Shown: positions 13,330 through 24,670, counted from the stretch's first letter. The stretch: 64,000 nt of DNA from Luscinia megarhynchos (GCA_034336665.1 CM067565.1:85979858-86043857), one strand, 5' to 3'. Notes: generated by a model not told the origin, from the sequence alone. Made by a program: numbers and translations.

Positions 13330-14800
13330 TTACCTCAAGGCGTTTTGGACGACTCAGTATTCTATTAAACACTGAGCATGAACCATCAAAACAGATGCTG
13401 TCTGGCAGATATGTCTCAGCCTAGTACTGTTCCAGGACTTAGGCACTTAATCAGCATCTTCTAGCAGACTGTTTTTTTGACCGCTAACCAGCTCCATTTT
13501 AAATGAGATGAAAGCCAAAGACTTAATCCACCCATCAATGCCAGCAGAAGCCTTTCATGCCCACTGCACTCTTGTGTTGTATTAATTACACCAAAATGCA
13601 TCTTCCCATCTCACCCAAACGTGTCTCAGCTATGCAGTTCTGACCTTGACCCCTAACAAGTGCTGGATCATTTTCCATCAGTAACCAAAGATCTTGAACC
13701 CAACTACAAGAATTGAGAACTTTTATTCTTACTTGACACTCTTAACTTGCACAGGTCTGAAGGTGTCTGCATTTCTCTGTACAATCATTTCACCTGTTTC
13801 TTCTTACCCATCTTGCTAAGGAATCAGTTCTCCATTCTTCTATCACCTCTTCCACTGCTACCATTATTGCAGCGAGTATGACATTCTTGCCAGGACTGGA
13901 GCACACTTTTGAAACATTATCTTATTTAGATAAGGGAGCCTGTCAACTCAGACAAGTTACAGGTTAATTAAACTGCACTTCAGCAAGTATTTATAGAAAA
14001 AGCAATGACTAGATGTAGCCCTTTGCTCATTGGGAATAACAAGACATTAAGATCCATTGCTGCTGTGCTAAGGTGTCAGGCTCAAGCACAGCATTATTTC
14101 ATCAGGCAGTGAGAGGCTGGCTACAACCATCTTGCTGACCAGATGTGTAAGGGACCTACTAAAAGAGAGTGAGGTCAGTGCTCACTTGCTTTCATTTGCA
14201 AAGGTGCCCTCATCAGGGTAGGTAAAGGACTTATCCTTTTCCCTTTGTTTTCCTTGGGGGGCTGCCATGCATCTACACGCTGTGACAGTCCCAAAGTCGA
14301 CACGGTGTCATCTTGATGAGGATGAGATGAATCCCTGCAGAGGCCAGGAAGCTTTGACTGTGAGAAATTACATTTGATAGGACTCCTGAGGGGAGGTTCT
14401 GGCTTCAGATGCTCTGACATGGTGCTGACACAACACCTTCAGCACAAAGGGAGGCTGCACAAACGTCCAGGCTGGCAGGAGCAGGCTGCAGCAGTCTGAA
14501 ATGCACCCAGTGAAAACTTCAGGAAAAGGGACGCAGTAGAAATTATCAAGACTGTCACTGGTGATTTGGCAACGGAGTTTATGCCATACTCAACCCAGCT
14601 GAAATCAAATACAGTTGTGTAGCCCTTCTTCCCCCCAAAAAGTGTCCAAATCACTATGTCTTTCTCCTTGTAGTTTCTCATGGTAGGCAATTTAACATTC
14701 AGAACAGTGATATGCAGAAATGGATTCCATAGCATAACCTGAGAAAAAAACCCTCTTACTTCAGACATTGTCTTTCATACTGAAAATTCCCAAGCCTGTG
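13330..14800. other. Unique noncoding DNA, nothing recognised
   Basis: No repeat or gene recognised. Minus-strand frames at 14175-14420 (81 codons) and 14439-14768 (109 codons) lack any family motif. Confidence 0.45.
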
Positions 14801-14807
14801 ATGATTC

Positions 14808-14828
14808 TGATTGATTGATTGATTGATT
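14808..14828. repeat. (TGAT)n microsatellite
   Basis: Five uninterrupted TGAT/GATT units, then the sequence leaves the repeat. Short and probably weakly polymorphic. Confidence 0.9.
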
Positions 14829-15132
14829 ACTCTACAATGATACTTTATCTACTGTGCTTGTTAATCTAACAGCTTTGTTTACAATAGGTCCTTAGAGGTA
14901 AGATTATACATATATAATGCATCAAGGGTGATTGTATTTTTTGCCTAATGCACAGAGGAATCATGTGAAATGGGTAATTTATCAGTATTTTATCAGGCTA
15001 CAATTTCATTAGCTAGATGAGTCTTGGCCACTGAACATAGATCTGCACTTATTTCTCTAACAGTGCCACTCAAAAGAACAAAGTTTATTGTAGGATAAAA
15101 AGAATCATCACCTTAAATCTTATCTCTCCTGT

Positions 15133-15148
15133 ATGCATATATATGCAT
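15133..15148. repeat. Perfect 16-bp palindrome with POU-type half-sites
   Basis: ATGCATATATATGCAT reads the same on both strands. The ATGCAT ends resemble the half-sites of the palindromic POU-dimer element (ATGCATATGCAT), here with four extra central bases. About one 16-bp palindrome is expected by chance in a window this size, more in AT-rich DNA. Confidence 0.6.
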
Positions 15149-15290
15149 TTATGCTCCAGCACACTTTTGTGGTCAAAGGTGTTTCTTCTCTGATAATGGT
15201 GATAATAGGAGGTAGTCAGGAACAGCAAAACTAATTTTCTTATGTATTAGCACTCCCATTTTTGAATAATCCTATTAGCCTGAGTCTGTA

Positions 15291-15313
15291 GTACTTACAA
15301 TTTTTGTAAGTAC
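15291..15313. repeat. Perfect 10-bp stem, 3-nt loop hairpin
   Basis: GTACTTACAA, then TTT, then TTGTAAGTAC: all ten stem positions pair. No poly-T tail, promoter or flanking gene indicates a terminator or small RNA. Function unknown. Confidence 0.7.
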
Positions 15314-15718
15314 CGCTTATATTTTCAAAGTCAAAATGGGATAAAATTAGTGCATCGTACCCTGTTGCTGCTGCTTTCTGTAGTAGTCAGCCATACATAT
15401 TGAACAGTACCATAGGAATGTAAGTTTGAGAGGCAAGAGCTTGATTCTTTAAAAAAAACCTTACATGGGTAGTATGAGCTCTTGCTGAGGATCTTCATCA
15501 TGTGAATATCATGCATACACTCTAGTTAAAGAAGAAAAGCCGAGTTCCATGGATACACGGGAGTGTGTAGGTGGAGCTCTGGCACATGAGTATTTTTTTT
15601 CAGCACTGAAGACCATTCAGCAGCCAAGAAAACCGTTTCTTATTATACCATTTGTACACTCCACTTCTTCTCAGGGAATAATATCAGCATATCTGGTTTG
15701 CCAATGTCAATAGGCAAG

Positions 15719-16329
15719 TGTTGTGGTTTAGCCCCAACCAACAATCAAGTACCATGCAGCCACTCATTCACTCTCCCCTGGAGGGATGGGTGTCAGAAGG
15801 GTAAATTGGAGATTGGAGAATCAGGAGGGTAAAAGTGAGAAAACTTTTGAGTTTGGATGAGGACAGCTTAATAGGTAAGCAAACGCTGTGTTCACAAGCA
15901 AAGCAAAATAAGGAATTAATTCACTCCCTCCCATGGGCAGGCAGATGCTCAGCCATCTTCAGGAAAGCAGGGCTTCATCACAATAACAGTTACTTGGGAA
16001 GACAAAATGCCAAAACTCCAAACATCTCCCCATTTCTTTTTCATCCACCAGTCTTATATGACCAGCATGATGCCATATGGTATGGAATATCCCTTTGGTC
16101 AATTGGGGTCAGATTTCCCAAATTTGTTCTTTCCCAGTTCCTTGTGCACTTCCAGCCCCCTCACTGGTGGGGTGAGAGGCAGAAAAGACATGGACTCTGT
16201 GTGAGCTCTGTTCAGCAACACTAACAATATCTCTGTGTTATCAATGCTGTTTCCAGGACAAATCTAAAACACAGCTCAGTACTAGCTATTACAAAGAAAA
16301 TTAGCTGTATCTCAAGTAAAACTATCATA
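15719..16329 (-). mobile_element. 3' LTR of the ERVK-like element
   Basis: About 611 bp. On the plus strand it starts TGTTGTGGTTTAG (complement of the LTR's CA end) and ends near ACTATCATA, where the family has TGTG at the U3 start. A TATA-like CATATAAG lies on the minus strand at 16060-16053. The polyadenylation-type ATTAAA of the family is ATTAAG here, near 15867. The plus-strand open frame at 15835-16224 (129 codons) runs antisense through this LTR and is not a gene. Confidence 0.85.
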
Positions 16330-16495
16330 CTATCCAGCCTTTATTTCGTATCATTTACATCAAGCAAACCCTATGGCAAGCACAGGAGTCTGCCACTTAC
16401 CAACAAAACAGCAGTAACAGTTCTAAATTCAAGCTAGCACATTCCAATCAAATCTGTCAAACCCTTTGAGTCCCACATTGGGCACCAAAAAGGAC
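16330..16495 (-). mobile_element. Residual internal region of the ERVK-like element
   Basis: About 166 bp between the LTRs. Reading the minus strand it begins 8 bp after the 5' LTR with the primer-binding site and continues as leader-type sequence with no open frame of note. No clear polypurine tract precedes the 3' LTR (the expected spot reads AAATAAAGGCTGGATAG). The coding interior has been lost, or the copy derives from a non-autonomous short element. Confidence 0.75.
16470..16487 (-). other. Retroviral primer-binding site, tRNA-Lys type
   Basis: The minus strand reads TGGTGCCCAATGTGGGAC. It closely matches the primer-binding site complementary to the 3' end of tRNA-Lys(CUU) used by class II retroviruses, with about two changes in 18 positions, and sits 8 bp inside the 5' LTR as expected. 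Confidence 0.85.
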
Positions 16496-17073
16496 AGTCA
16501 TGGTTTAATCCCAGCCAGCAACTAAGCTCCACACAGCCACCTGCTCACTCCCACTGGTGGCATGGGGCAGAGAACAGAAAGGGTGGACAAAACATGTGGG
16601 TTAAGATTGAGACAATTTAATAGTGAAAACAAAAACCATGTGTGCAAGCAAAGCAAAATGAGAAATATAATCACCACTTCCCATTTCCAGGCAACCAATA
16701 TTCAGCCATCTCCAAGAGAGCATAGCTCCATCACGGATAATGGTGACTTTGTAAGACAAACATCATTGCTTCAGAATTCCTCACTTCCTTCTTCTTTCCC
16801 TAGCTATTTATTTGGATCATGATGTCACACAGTATGGGATATCCATGGTTAGCTGGGGTCAGCTGCCCTGGCTGTGTCCTCTCCAAACTCCTTGTGTATC
16901 CCCAGCTCCTTCCACTGGTGAGGAATTAGGGAAGGCCTTAGTGCTGTGTAAGCTCTGCTCAAAACAGTGAAATATCCCAGTATTATCAACACAATTTCCA
17001 GTACAAATCTAAAGCACAGCCCCATACTAACCACTATGAAGGAAATTAATTCCCTCCTAGCCAAATCAGCACA
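16496..17073 (-). mobile_element. 5' LTR of the ERVK-like element
   Basis: About 578 bp. Its U3 start is the complement of CAGCACA at 17067-17073, matching the family's TGTGCTG start. An ATTAAA polyadenylation signal is on the minus strand at 16621-16616. The TATA region has decayed to AAATAAAT near 16805-16812. The end adjoining the primer site has lost its CA (plus strand AG at 16496-16497). Confidence 0.85.
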
Positions 17074-17104
17074 GTGAGTATTTTTGGCCACTGGCAATGA
17101 GTAG

Positions 17105-20100
17105 GATTTGGGAAGAGAGTTTTCAGTAAGTCTTGTAAGTCCATCTGGGAATGATGGATGACATTCAGCAGCAAAGATTTTCTAACAAATGACATTCCAA
17201 AACAGAGTCTTACATAGTACTTGTAGCTAATGTCAATAATTCTCTCTTTGCCAGTTTAAATATCCTTCTCAGTCTTTTGCACCCCCACTGGTACAGTACA
17301 CTGGCAAAATTAGCAAGCTAATGTCACCACTCCTTGTAGATAAACACATGTAAAGTGTCAGGCATAAGGAGGAGATTACAGAACATGTACTTCTAAGTAC
17401 CACTTATGAATACAACACGTAGCTCATGGAAATGTTGACATCATCTAAAGAGGAAAGCAAGACTTGCAACCACAGTGGATTATATCATTAGCCAAACTGG
17501 AAAGCAGTCATTCTTTACAGCTGCAAGTCTGTGTCTGCCTTGAACCTTCTGTTTTTCTGAGGAAAAATATATCACTACATTAATATAAACATTTTGACTG
17601 TGAAAGTTCCACAAAACATGTGTGACATACATATTTTAAATACAAGTACTTTGCACTGATAGATTTAATCACCTCATTCTTGCTTAAGAAAGAAATGCCA
17701 CTAAGCATGAGAAAGAGGTTGAGGAGTATGGGTGCAAACACAGACAATTTCTAGAATGCACACCACCATGGATGGGGGTATGAGCCAGTCAGGCTGCTGC
17801 AGTGACACACAGAGGGTTCCACTGGCTTTAGGAGCCTGCAGAGGTTGTGCTGCTCAAGGCAGAGCATCTCTGCCCCAGAGAGCTTGCAGTCAAATAATTC
17901 AGGCAACACAAAATAGCTGGAAAACCAAAATTATGAAATCAAAGACGGGTGTTCCTGCTCTCATTGTGGGCACCTGCACCCCTTCCTGTCCCTCTCCATT
18001 CTCCTAATGGTAAATTTACTTAATGGTAAAATCTTCTGTGCCAACTGTGAGCCCAGGGTGTTTCCACCAGGTGCTGCTGCATTAGGTGTGGCTTTTGCAT
18101 AAACAGCTGAATAATAAGAGTGCCTTACAAACATGCCCACTGGTGTTAATTTGTGTTAAAAACAGATGGTGATATCCAGACAAGCTACTAACCAGGACCA
18201 GGAGGTCCTAGGAGGCAAGGCTGCTTCTTGATGGACCTAAACTTAGAGCAATGGGAAGGCATGAGGAAAGGAGGAACAAGCACAACTGAGTACTTGGAAT
18301 ACTAGGCATGACTACTGGTTTTCTGTGTGTGTATCAAAGAGACACAAGACGTGCTTAAGAACAAGAAAAAGCAGGAAGAAAGAAGTGCAAGAGACTATAA
18401 AAGTTTATTTGAGAGTTTTCCTTGCTTTGCTACCCAAAGGAAGATGGATTTGGCTGCTTTCTTGGAGGGATAAAATTGCAGGTTAGCAGATCTATGGTCA
18501 CAGGAATGATAGCAGTGTTGGTCAGTGTAATGAAGCTCAGGAGACAAAGTAAAGCCAGAGTGCAGAGGGAAGCAGAAGAGGTCAGTTTTGGCCATACTGA
18601 ACGAGGCATCTTCAGAAGAGGTGAAAGGCAGACAAGAAGTGTGGCAATGAATTAAGGAATGGAAAAGTAAATTTGCAATTTTCTGCCAGAAAAATATTCA
18701 AACAGTGTTGTCTGCTATTTTTTTTCTCCAGGTATGGTTTGATGAATTTTTTTCTCAAGGCAAAAAGACTTTTTGCTTAAAGCTGTTGACGAGATGAGGT
18801 GCTTGTCATAGAGGGTAATGTAGAAAGTGAAAGGTCAGAAAGGACTAGTGCTTTGTGGCAAAAGGGTAAAGACTATAACCTTTGTAAGGATTAGGAGAGC
18901 TGATCCAGGGTTTGCTAATGGCAGAGGAGAAAAAGAAGCCAGCCAGCTGTTTTGTTGCATACCTTTGCAGCTGAGTCAGGCTAAAGCAATGGAGAAGGAA
19001 AAGCATCCGTAGGGAACAATGCACAAGTTGCATCTGGGTAGGTGGATGTGCAAGACAAATATCAGGAAAGGAAGGAGCAAGCATCAGTGACACTCTTCCA
19101 AATTTCACTTTCAGCATGAGTAAAGAACATGGAAGAGAAATGTGGAAAAACTATCTGAATCTGAATGGCTTGTGGAGAGGAAGAACTGATGCAGCAGGAA
19201 AGAGAGGGAGAGGAGAAGGTAGCAGGGAGGTCAAGTAATAGCCAAAGGATGCAGTGATGAGCAGAAAGGGCTGAAGACATGAGGGGATCACAAAAAGGCC
19301 AACGTGCCAGCTTGTGAGAGAACAGTGTGGGCACCTGCACCCTACACTATATTAAACCCAGTGCAATACAACTGGAAAAAATATGGGGTGAGACATTTAA
19401 ATAGGCCTTGATGACAGCAAGAAGAATATTTGAGATGAAGAGGATTTAGTAACTCAGAGCTCTGGTATCAGATCATTCACAGAATCTTGAGTACAACAGA
19501 GGTCAGTAAAATTGTTTTCTTCTGCAAAATTCTCAGTACCTTGACAATTCAGACCCTACACTAAAGTCCAAAGCCAGTACACTTCTCAGCTTCACCCAGG
19601 AATTTGCAGGTCTGGCATTCAATTTGCTGTTTCTTGGACAGTATCACACAGGCAACAGTGGAGCAAAACCCTGATTTCTCTTTCCAAGCTTTCTCTTCCA
19701 GACTTTTTCTTCTGTCAGTTTGTACTCCTTGTAAGGTCATCACTTATGTAGCTAATATTGAAGATCTCTCCAAAAGTACTATTCAGCCTCTGCCTTTACT
19801 GGGCACGGAACAGTACTGAAAGCATTTTGGTTTTCTTATTTCATATTGTGTTAGAACTTGAAATTTCCCAGTTCATTGTTTCTGCCTAATTTTTAACAGG
19901 CAAAGAAGAAAATCACTTGAAATCTCTGAGGCCAGTTATTAACTGGAGGTACTTCAATCTCTATTTCTTGTCAGACCTAACAATACAATTTATTCTGTCA
20001 ATATGTTACTTAAAACCCAAATGAACCACATCAAAAACCTGAGTTTTTTTCAGAGTGAAGTACACTTTGTATCCACTTCATTTTAGATGTTCTGCTGGCT

Positions 20101-20785
20101 AGCAGTGCAACAATACTTTCACAGAAAAAAAAAATTGACTACTACTTTGACTCACAATCAAAGTCTTATCAATTGTCACAGGAGGTTCAGGCCAAGTGTT
20201 TATATTTACTGTGCTTGATTACAGATCAGTAGGAGATAAAAACTTACTCTTAGCTCTTATATCCAAGCCATACTTTTCTCCCTAACATAGATGTTCACAG
20301 ACAAGAACCCAGGTGAAATGTTCTCATAAAAATGGAAGGGGCAGCACACATTGGCATGACAGCAACTTAACCTTTCTACCCTTTAACTTAGAGGCTTACT
20401 GAAAATACAATTTGACTCAAATAATATGACAGATGTAGTCAGAAATGTTTAATACAGAGAAAATTTAGGCTGGTGCAGACATATTTTTGAGCTTACACCT
20501 ATATTTAACCTTGTCTAAATTCAGACCCTTGTGTTTAGTAATTATCCATGAATTTCCCAAAGGTTTCCACTCATTTCATAAAATTATAAACATCAGTTTG
20601 CAGAAATAAACTCCTGCTTACACTGTAGGTATACAGTGAGTTTGAATATATACTTGAGTTTGGTTTGGGTCATCTCACCTGTGAAATCCTCTGTATTTCC
20701 TACAGGATCCAATATTAAAAAGCTAGACTAGTTCCTTCCTCTCCTGTAATCTGCATGTAACTTTCCTGATCATACTGTGCACTTA
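17105..20785. other. Unique noncoding DNA, nothing recognised
   Basis: No repeat family or gene. Frames of 60-92 codons at 17732-18007, 18395-19340 and 19561-19819 overlap on both strands without domain motifs. 18.2-19.3 kb is purine-rich (AGG, GAA, GGA runs), which keeps several frames open by composition. Confidence 0.5.
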
Positions 20786-20788
20786 GAG

Positions 20789-20809
20789 TATATATATATA
20801 TATATATAT
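20789..20809. repeat. (TA)n microsatellite
   Basis: About ten uninterrupted TA units. Confidence 0.9.
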
Positions 20810-21779
20810 GTAATCTCTGGACATATAGATCTACATCAATCTTTTTCAAGTAATCAATTTGAACGCCCCAATTACATTTTTTTTAAAAAATGCAGGTGAA
20901 ATTATTCTGTCCCTGAGCCAGACCTGACTTGTCTTTATCTTGTCCTTCAAACTAGTGCAAGGGGTGAGAGTGGCAGGACACCCCATTTCATGTTGTGTTT
21001 TCAGCTTCAGCTATTTGAAGCTTCTCAGCAGTGCTGCAGGTGGAGTGGTCAAACACACATATTGGATGAGATTCACATGTGCAGTGTCTGACACTGAAGC
21101 CATCATGTGAGTCGCTGTTTTTTCTAAAACCAATACACTTTTCAGGTACACAGAGATCTATTTTCCTTCTGTACCACGAAGAAATCAGTGCTTTTGAACT
21201 CCTTGGTATCTGAAACAGCTATAGCTTTACTTGGATAAATAAAACTCAAAAATTCTCAGAGTGTTCTCATAAGGAGAGGGTTTAGGCAAATGATGAAACT
21301 TTGGTGCAAGAGTTTTAGGTTTCAAAAAAAATTTGCCACAATTATTTATAATTAGGACAAAATTTAGAGAAGAAAAGCCAATTTAAATTCTGGCTTCCCA
21401 AAGCTTCAAGGAAAATGCTCTGCTTTTGCAGTGACCTATAGGGTTAACAGAAAATCAACAGGAGAAACTGATGAGTATGTGATAAGTGACAAGTATTAAC
21501 ATGGCAAATAACCTATTTAAAATTACTGCGGGTTCTAAAAAATATTTCTTCCAGAAAAATAAACTGCCACATAAGAAAAGGTAAAGTGAGAAAATATGGC
21601 TCAATAAGACATTATTTCTATTGTGAAATTTGATAATATTTTACAAATGTATCAAGGCAAACCATCATTACTATTAATTATGTATCCAGGAATGATGCTA
21701 CTGAAGTTCTGATTTTAGTTAGCAAAATTTAATTTTGCCTACAGGCAATATATATTTCAAAGTATGTCAATTATACTTA

Positions 21780-22260
21780 AGACACATTAATGCATTTTTA
21801 GAGTAATTTCTGTGTCAGTGAAATTATTGCCTGCTCTCCCTTCCCCACCCCCCATTGCTGTCACATATAACCATAACCACATGGAAAAGTAATATTAGGA
21901 AACACATTAAAGATGATTTATCAGCTGGGAATAGGAAAGAGAGCCAAGAGCAGGTGATGAACTCTTCAGAACCACTGCATTAAGCTGAGACAGAAAAGGC
22001 TGCTCCATTATGTCAACTGACCTGAAATATATAATCAATTTGGACCAAGTTCCATTCTCATTCACTCTAGCCTAATTACATATTATTTAAATGGCATTGC
22101 TCCGGATTTCTACTTACACAAGTGATCGTCAGAATTTGGCTTTTATTTGGCCCCACAAGACAACGTGATAAAAGAGCCTCACAGAGCCCATGACTCACTA
22201 AAGCTCCAGGAATGCACTGCTTGCTCTCTTTCAAAGGCAAGGTCTTAACTTTCAGCCTTT
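21780..22260. promoter_or_regulatory. Candidate conserved noncoding element
   Basis: Contains AATTTGGACCAAG, CCTAATTACATATTATTTAAATGG, TGCTCCGGATTTC, AAGTGATCGTCAG and CAACGTGATAAAAG: homeodomain-type cores together with CpGs retained in AT-rich, gene-free DNA. Loss of CpG is the neutral expectation in vertebrates, so retention hints at constraint. Inference only. Confidence 0.3.
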
Positions 22261-22369
22261 ACCATTTGTTTGCAAATGTGTCTTTTCACCCGAGTTGCTC
22301 ACTCAGGTAGGATTTGGAGGTGAAAGGTAAAATAAAAGAAGTCCTAAATCTCCAAACTTAAAAATCAGC

Positions 22370-22720
22370 TGAGGGACCAGTAAATGAACTGTGCAAGTTG
22401 TTCAGGGCTGCTTTAATATGCTCAAGGAAAAGATGCTGCTTAACAAGTAGTCTGGCAAATCCTTATCGGCTGCAGTTTCCAGATAGAAGTGAAGCACAGT
22501 CCCATGTCGAGCGCATTACGGTATCTAATCTGGCAGTCACAATAGGTGACTGATGCAAGATTCTCTCCCAGCAGAAAAAGTATTTGACACAGGAGGTTAC
22601 TTAGCAACATTTAGACAGAGACTAAAATGACAATAGGATGGAAGTTTAATAAGGGACTACTAGAGGCCCAGAATTCAAGACTGACCGCAATAACAGGAGG
22701 ACGTGTAAATGGTATCTTTC
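22370..22720. promoter_or_regulatory. Candidate conserved noncoding element
   Basis: A CpG-retaining segment (CTTATCGGCTGC, then ATGTCGAGCGCATTACGGTA near 22505) followed by GGTTACTTAGCAAC and CTGACCGCAATAAC. The plus-strand frame at 22627-22896 has no family motif and overlaps another frame at 22709-22903. Inference only. Confidence 0.3.
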
Positions 22721-23219
22721 CACATAGCCAAGACCCCCACAGGGAATTTACTAATAAGGAGGATAGCCCAAATCTCTTCTTTGGACTCCAGCTGCATTTG
22801 GTCAGCAGTGGCTGTGATGGGAACCTGCAACACCCCCTTCAGCCCAGCTATCCTATTGAGGCACTTCCACCATCCTTTTCATCTACTTTCAGGTAATCCC
22901 TGAGGTCACTGAAAGAGGCAACCTGTGTTCGCCCTGCACCATGGAAAAGTCCCATATCTCAAGTAGATTTTAGTTTCCAGGTAATCCAATGGTTAGGCTT
23001 ATCCACGTGCTCAACCCACCACTTTCCTTGTCTTTAACCTGTAGCTCAGCAATGCATGCAAATGTTCACTCACATGGTGATTAACCCCGGGAAAGGAGAC
23101 AGTATCAAAGAGAATATCTTTTAATAATTCCTTTATTCAGAAAGGAAACCTGGGGATTCCTCTGCTACATTCTGTGGAAATTTGATGAGCAAAGCATTCC
23201 TTTCACACTCTGGTATTCA

Positions 23220-23480
23220 CTGGATCAGTCTGATCTCAGTTACAAGGGTGTCACAAGACCAGAATGCCATTACAATCAATCATCTAACAAGCAGAAAAAT
23301 CACAAATCTGATCTGTCGTGGGCTTTTTTTTCACTGGACGTTGTGATGAACTGCAATAGCTTACATTACTAATTGGTCATTTATTTTTTGGCAGCAAAAC
23401 ACAAAATGGCCACTCCAAAGGTAACAAAGCAACACCTAAAGAAAAGATTTTCCAAAGGCTACAAGAAGTAAACAGACCTA
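23220..23480. promoter_or_regulatory. Candidate conserved noncoding element
   Basis: Contains GCCATTACAATCAATCATC, TCTGTCGTGGGC, GACGTTGTGATG, CATTACTAATTGGTC and AATGGCCACTCCAAAGG. Homeodomain and PBX/HOX-like ATCAATCA cores are close together and two CpGs persist. Inference only. Confidence 0.28.
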
Positions 23481-23984
23481 CTTTCAGGGTTAAGGACTGG
23501 TGCTAGAAAGTTCAGAACTGGTGAAGGATGCATGTTCCCTATTCAGTGACCAAATATTTAAACGACCCTCCAAGTTCCAAAGTTTAAACAGCCAGTTTAA
23601 AAAACTGCTTTGCTTATTCCATGTGTTTGAACAGCCACACTGAAAAAATCCCTTTCACTTGAACAAGCAGCTGATCATTTTTCTGAAGTAAATATACGCA
23701 GAACTTGAGCTCAAAAGGAGCTGTATGTGGTAATCAACACATTACTCAGTATAATGAGAAAATCATCTCTGTTTTCCAGAAGCATTAGATGATTGCACGA
23801 TAGTGGTATTATACTTTATCAGCACTAATACATCATCTGTGTAGGAGTACCCGGGAACAAAAGTTTTTCCTGTAAAAGCACGGGCAGTGCCTGGCATTCC
23901 AGGGCTGTTAACGCTCCCGAAATATCTCCCAAGTCAATTTGCCAGTCCCATTTTTCCGATGATGCAACTATTTATCTCACATGA

Positions 23985-24092
23985 CTAGGTCTATAGAGAG
24001 GTCCCCGAAGAGGAGAGGCGCCCGCGGAGCTCCCGCAGCAGCGCCCGCGCCACCACAACTCCGTGAGCCGCCGGACAAGCCCGGCCTGAAAA
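23985..24092. promoter_or_regulatory. CpG-dense micro-island, possible promoter or first exon
   Basis: About a dozen CpGs in roughly 95 bp (GAGGCGCCCGCGGAGC, CAGCGCCCGCGCC, GAGCCGCCGGAC), in sharp contrast to CpG-poor flanks. An AT-rich CTATTTATC lies about 25-35 bp upstream. The segment ends GAAAAG followed by GTCTGG, a mediocre donor. An 83-codon frame (23981-24232) covers it but shows only Pro/Ala/Arg bias from the GC content. It could be a small promoter or noncoding first exon, or a GC-rich insertion. It is too short for a standard CpG island. Confidence 0.25.
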
Positions 24093-24263
24093 GGTCTGGT
24101 TTACCTAGGGGAGCAGCTCCTCCTCCTCCCCATTTTTATACTACTGTGGGGTTAATAGCTATGTCGTGTGGGGTCAGGGAAGACATCTGTGTCTCAGATA
24201 ATATGCTTACGGTGATTACCACACATAATTGACTGACCTTCCCTCATTCTTTTCCTGCTGCAG

Positions 24264-24353
24264 GCCATGGCTGATAGGGTGAGATGCTCCAGAGGAGTTT
24301 ATTTTCCATCACACACTATTGTGCTGCTGAGCAAATATTTTAGCAAGCGGTGA
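24264..24353 (+). other. Splice acceptor followed by small ORF in strong start context
   Basis: A pyrimidine-rich run ending TTCCTGCTGCAG (AG at 24262-24263) is followed at once by GCCATGGCT, an excellent start context, with ATG at 24267. The frame runs 28 codons to TGA at 24351-24353 and begins MADRVRCSRG. A donor-like AGG/GTGAGA at 24278/24279 would alternatively give a 15-nt micro-exon. No family is recognised. It may belong to the same transcript as the CpG-dense segment 170 bp upstream, or all of these may be coincidence. Confidence 0.15.
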
Positions 24354-24648
24354 ATGAATCACCTTTCAGACTTTGGGTTTGACAGTTAAAATATGAAGGC
24401 TGTGTCCAATCTAATAATAGTAGATTTTAAATCAGCTTTGGGAGAAAACATGGAAAAATCCTACTTAAAATCCATTTATAGATACCTATTAAAATCCTGG
24501 TTTGAGTGGTGAAGTCAATGTAAATTTTTTGAGAATTCTTGTTCTTTCTTTTGCTCTCTCTGCAGGCTTCATCTCCCTACCTTGCTTGGAACATTTTGAG
24601 CTCATGAGTGGGTTTGTCTCAAAAAGTATCCGCAAACCTGGGTGTAAC

Positions 24649-24670
24649 AAATAAATAAATAAATAAATAT
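24649..24670. repeat. (AAAT)n microsatellite
   Basis: About five AAAT units, slightly broken at the ends. Confidence 0.85.

Larger units (their letters stand above)
15719..17073 (-). mobile_element. Class II (ERVK-like) endogenous retrovirus, LTR-short internal-LTR
   Basis: Two related direct LTR copies flank about 166 bp of internal sequence. Orientation is fixed by a tRNA-Lys type primer-binding site next to the right-hand LTR, readable on the minus strand, so the right copy is the 5' LTR and the left copy the 3' LTR. The internal part holds only leader-type sequence; gag, protease, polymerase and envelope are absent. The LTRs differ at many positions and carry separate small indels, so the insertion is old. 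The wording matches a widespread bird LTR family as I remember it. No convincing target-site duplication is left: the left flank is GGCAAG and the right flank GTGAGT. The element is coding-dead. Confidence 0.85.

Noticed and set aside
15835..16224. 129-codon plus-strand open frame
   Set aside because: It runs antisense through the left retroviral LTR and reflects LTR composition, not a gene.
15713..17079. Target-site duplication of the retroviral element
   Set aside because: Flanks GGCAAG and GTGAGT agree too poorly to call.
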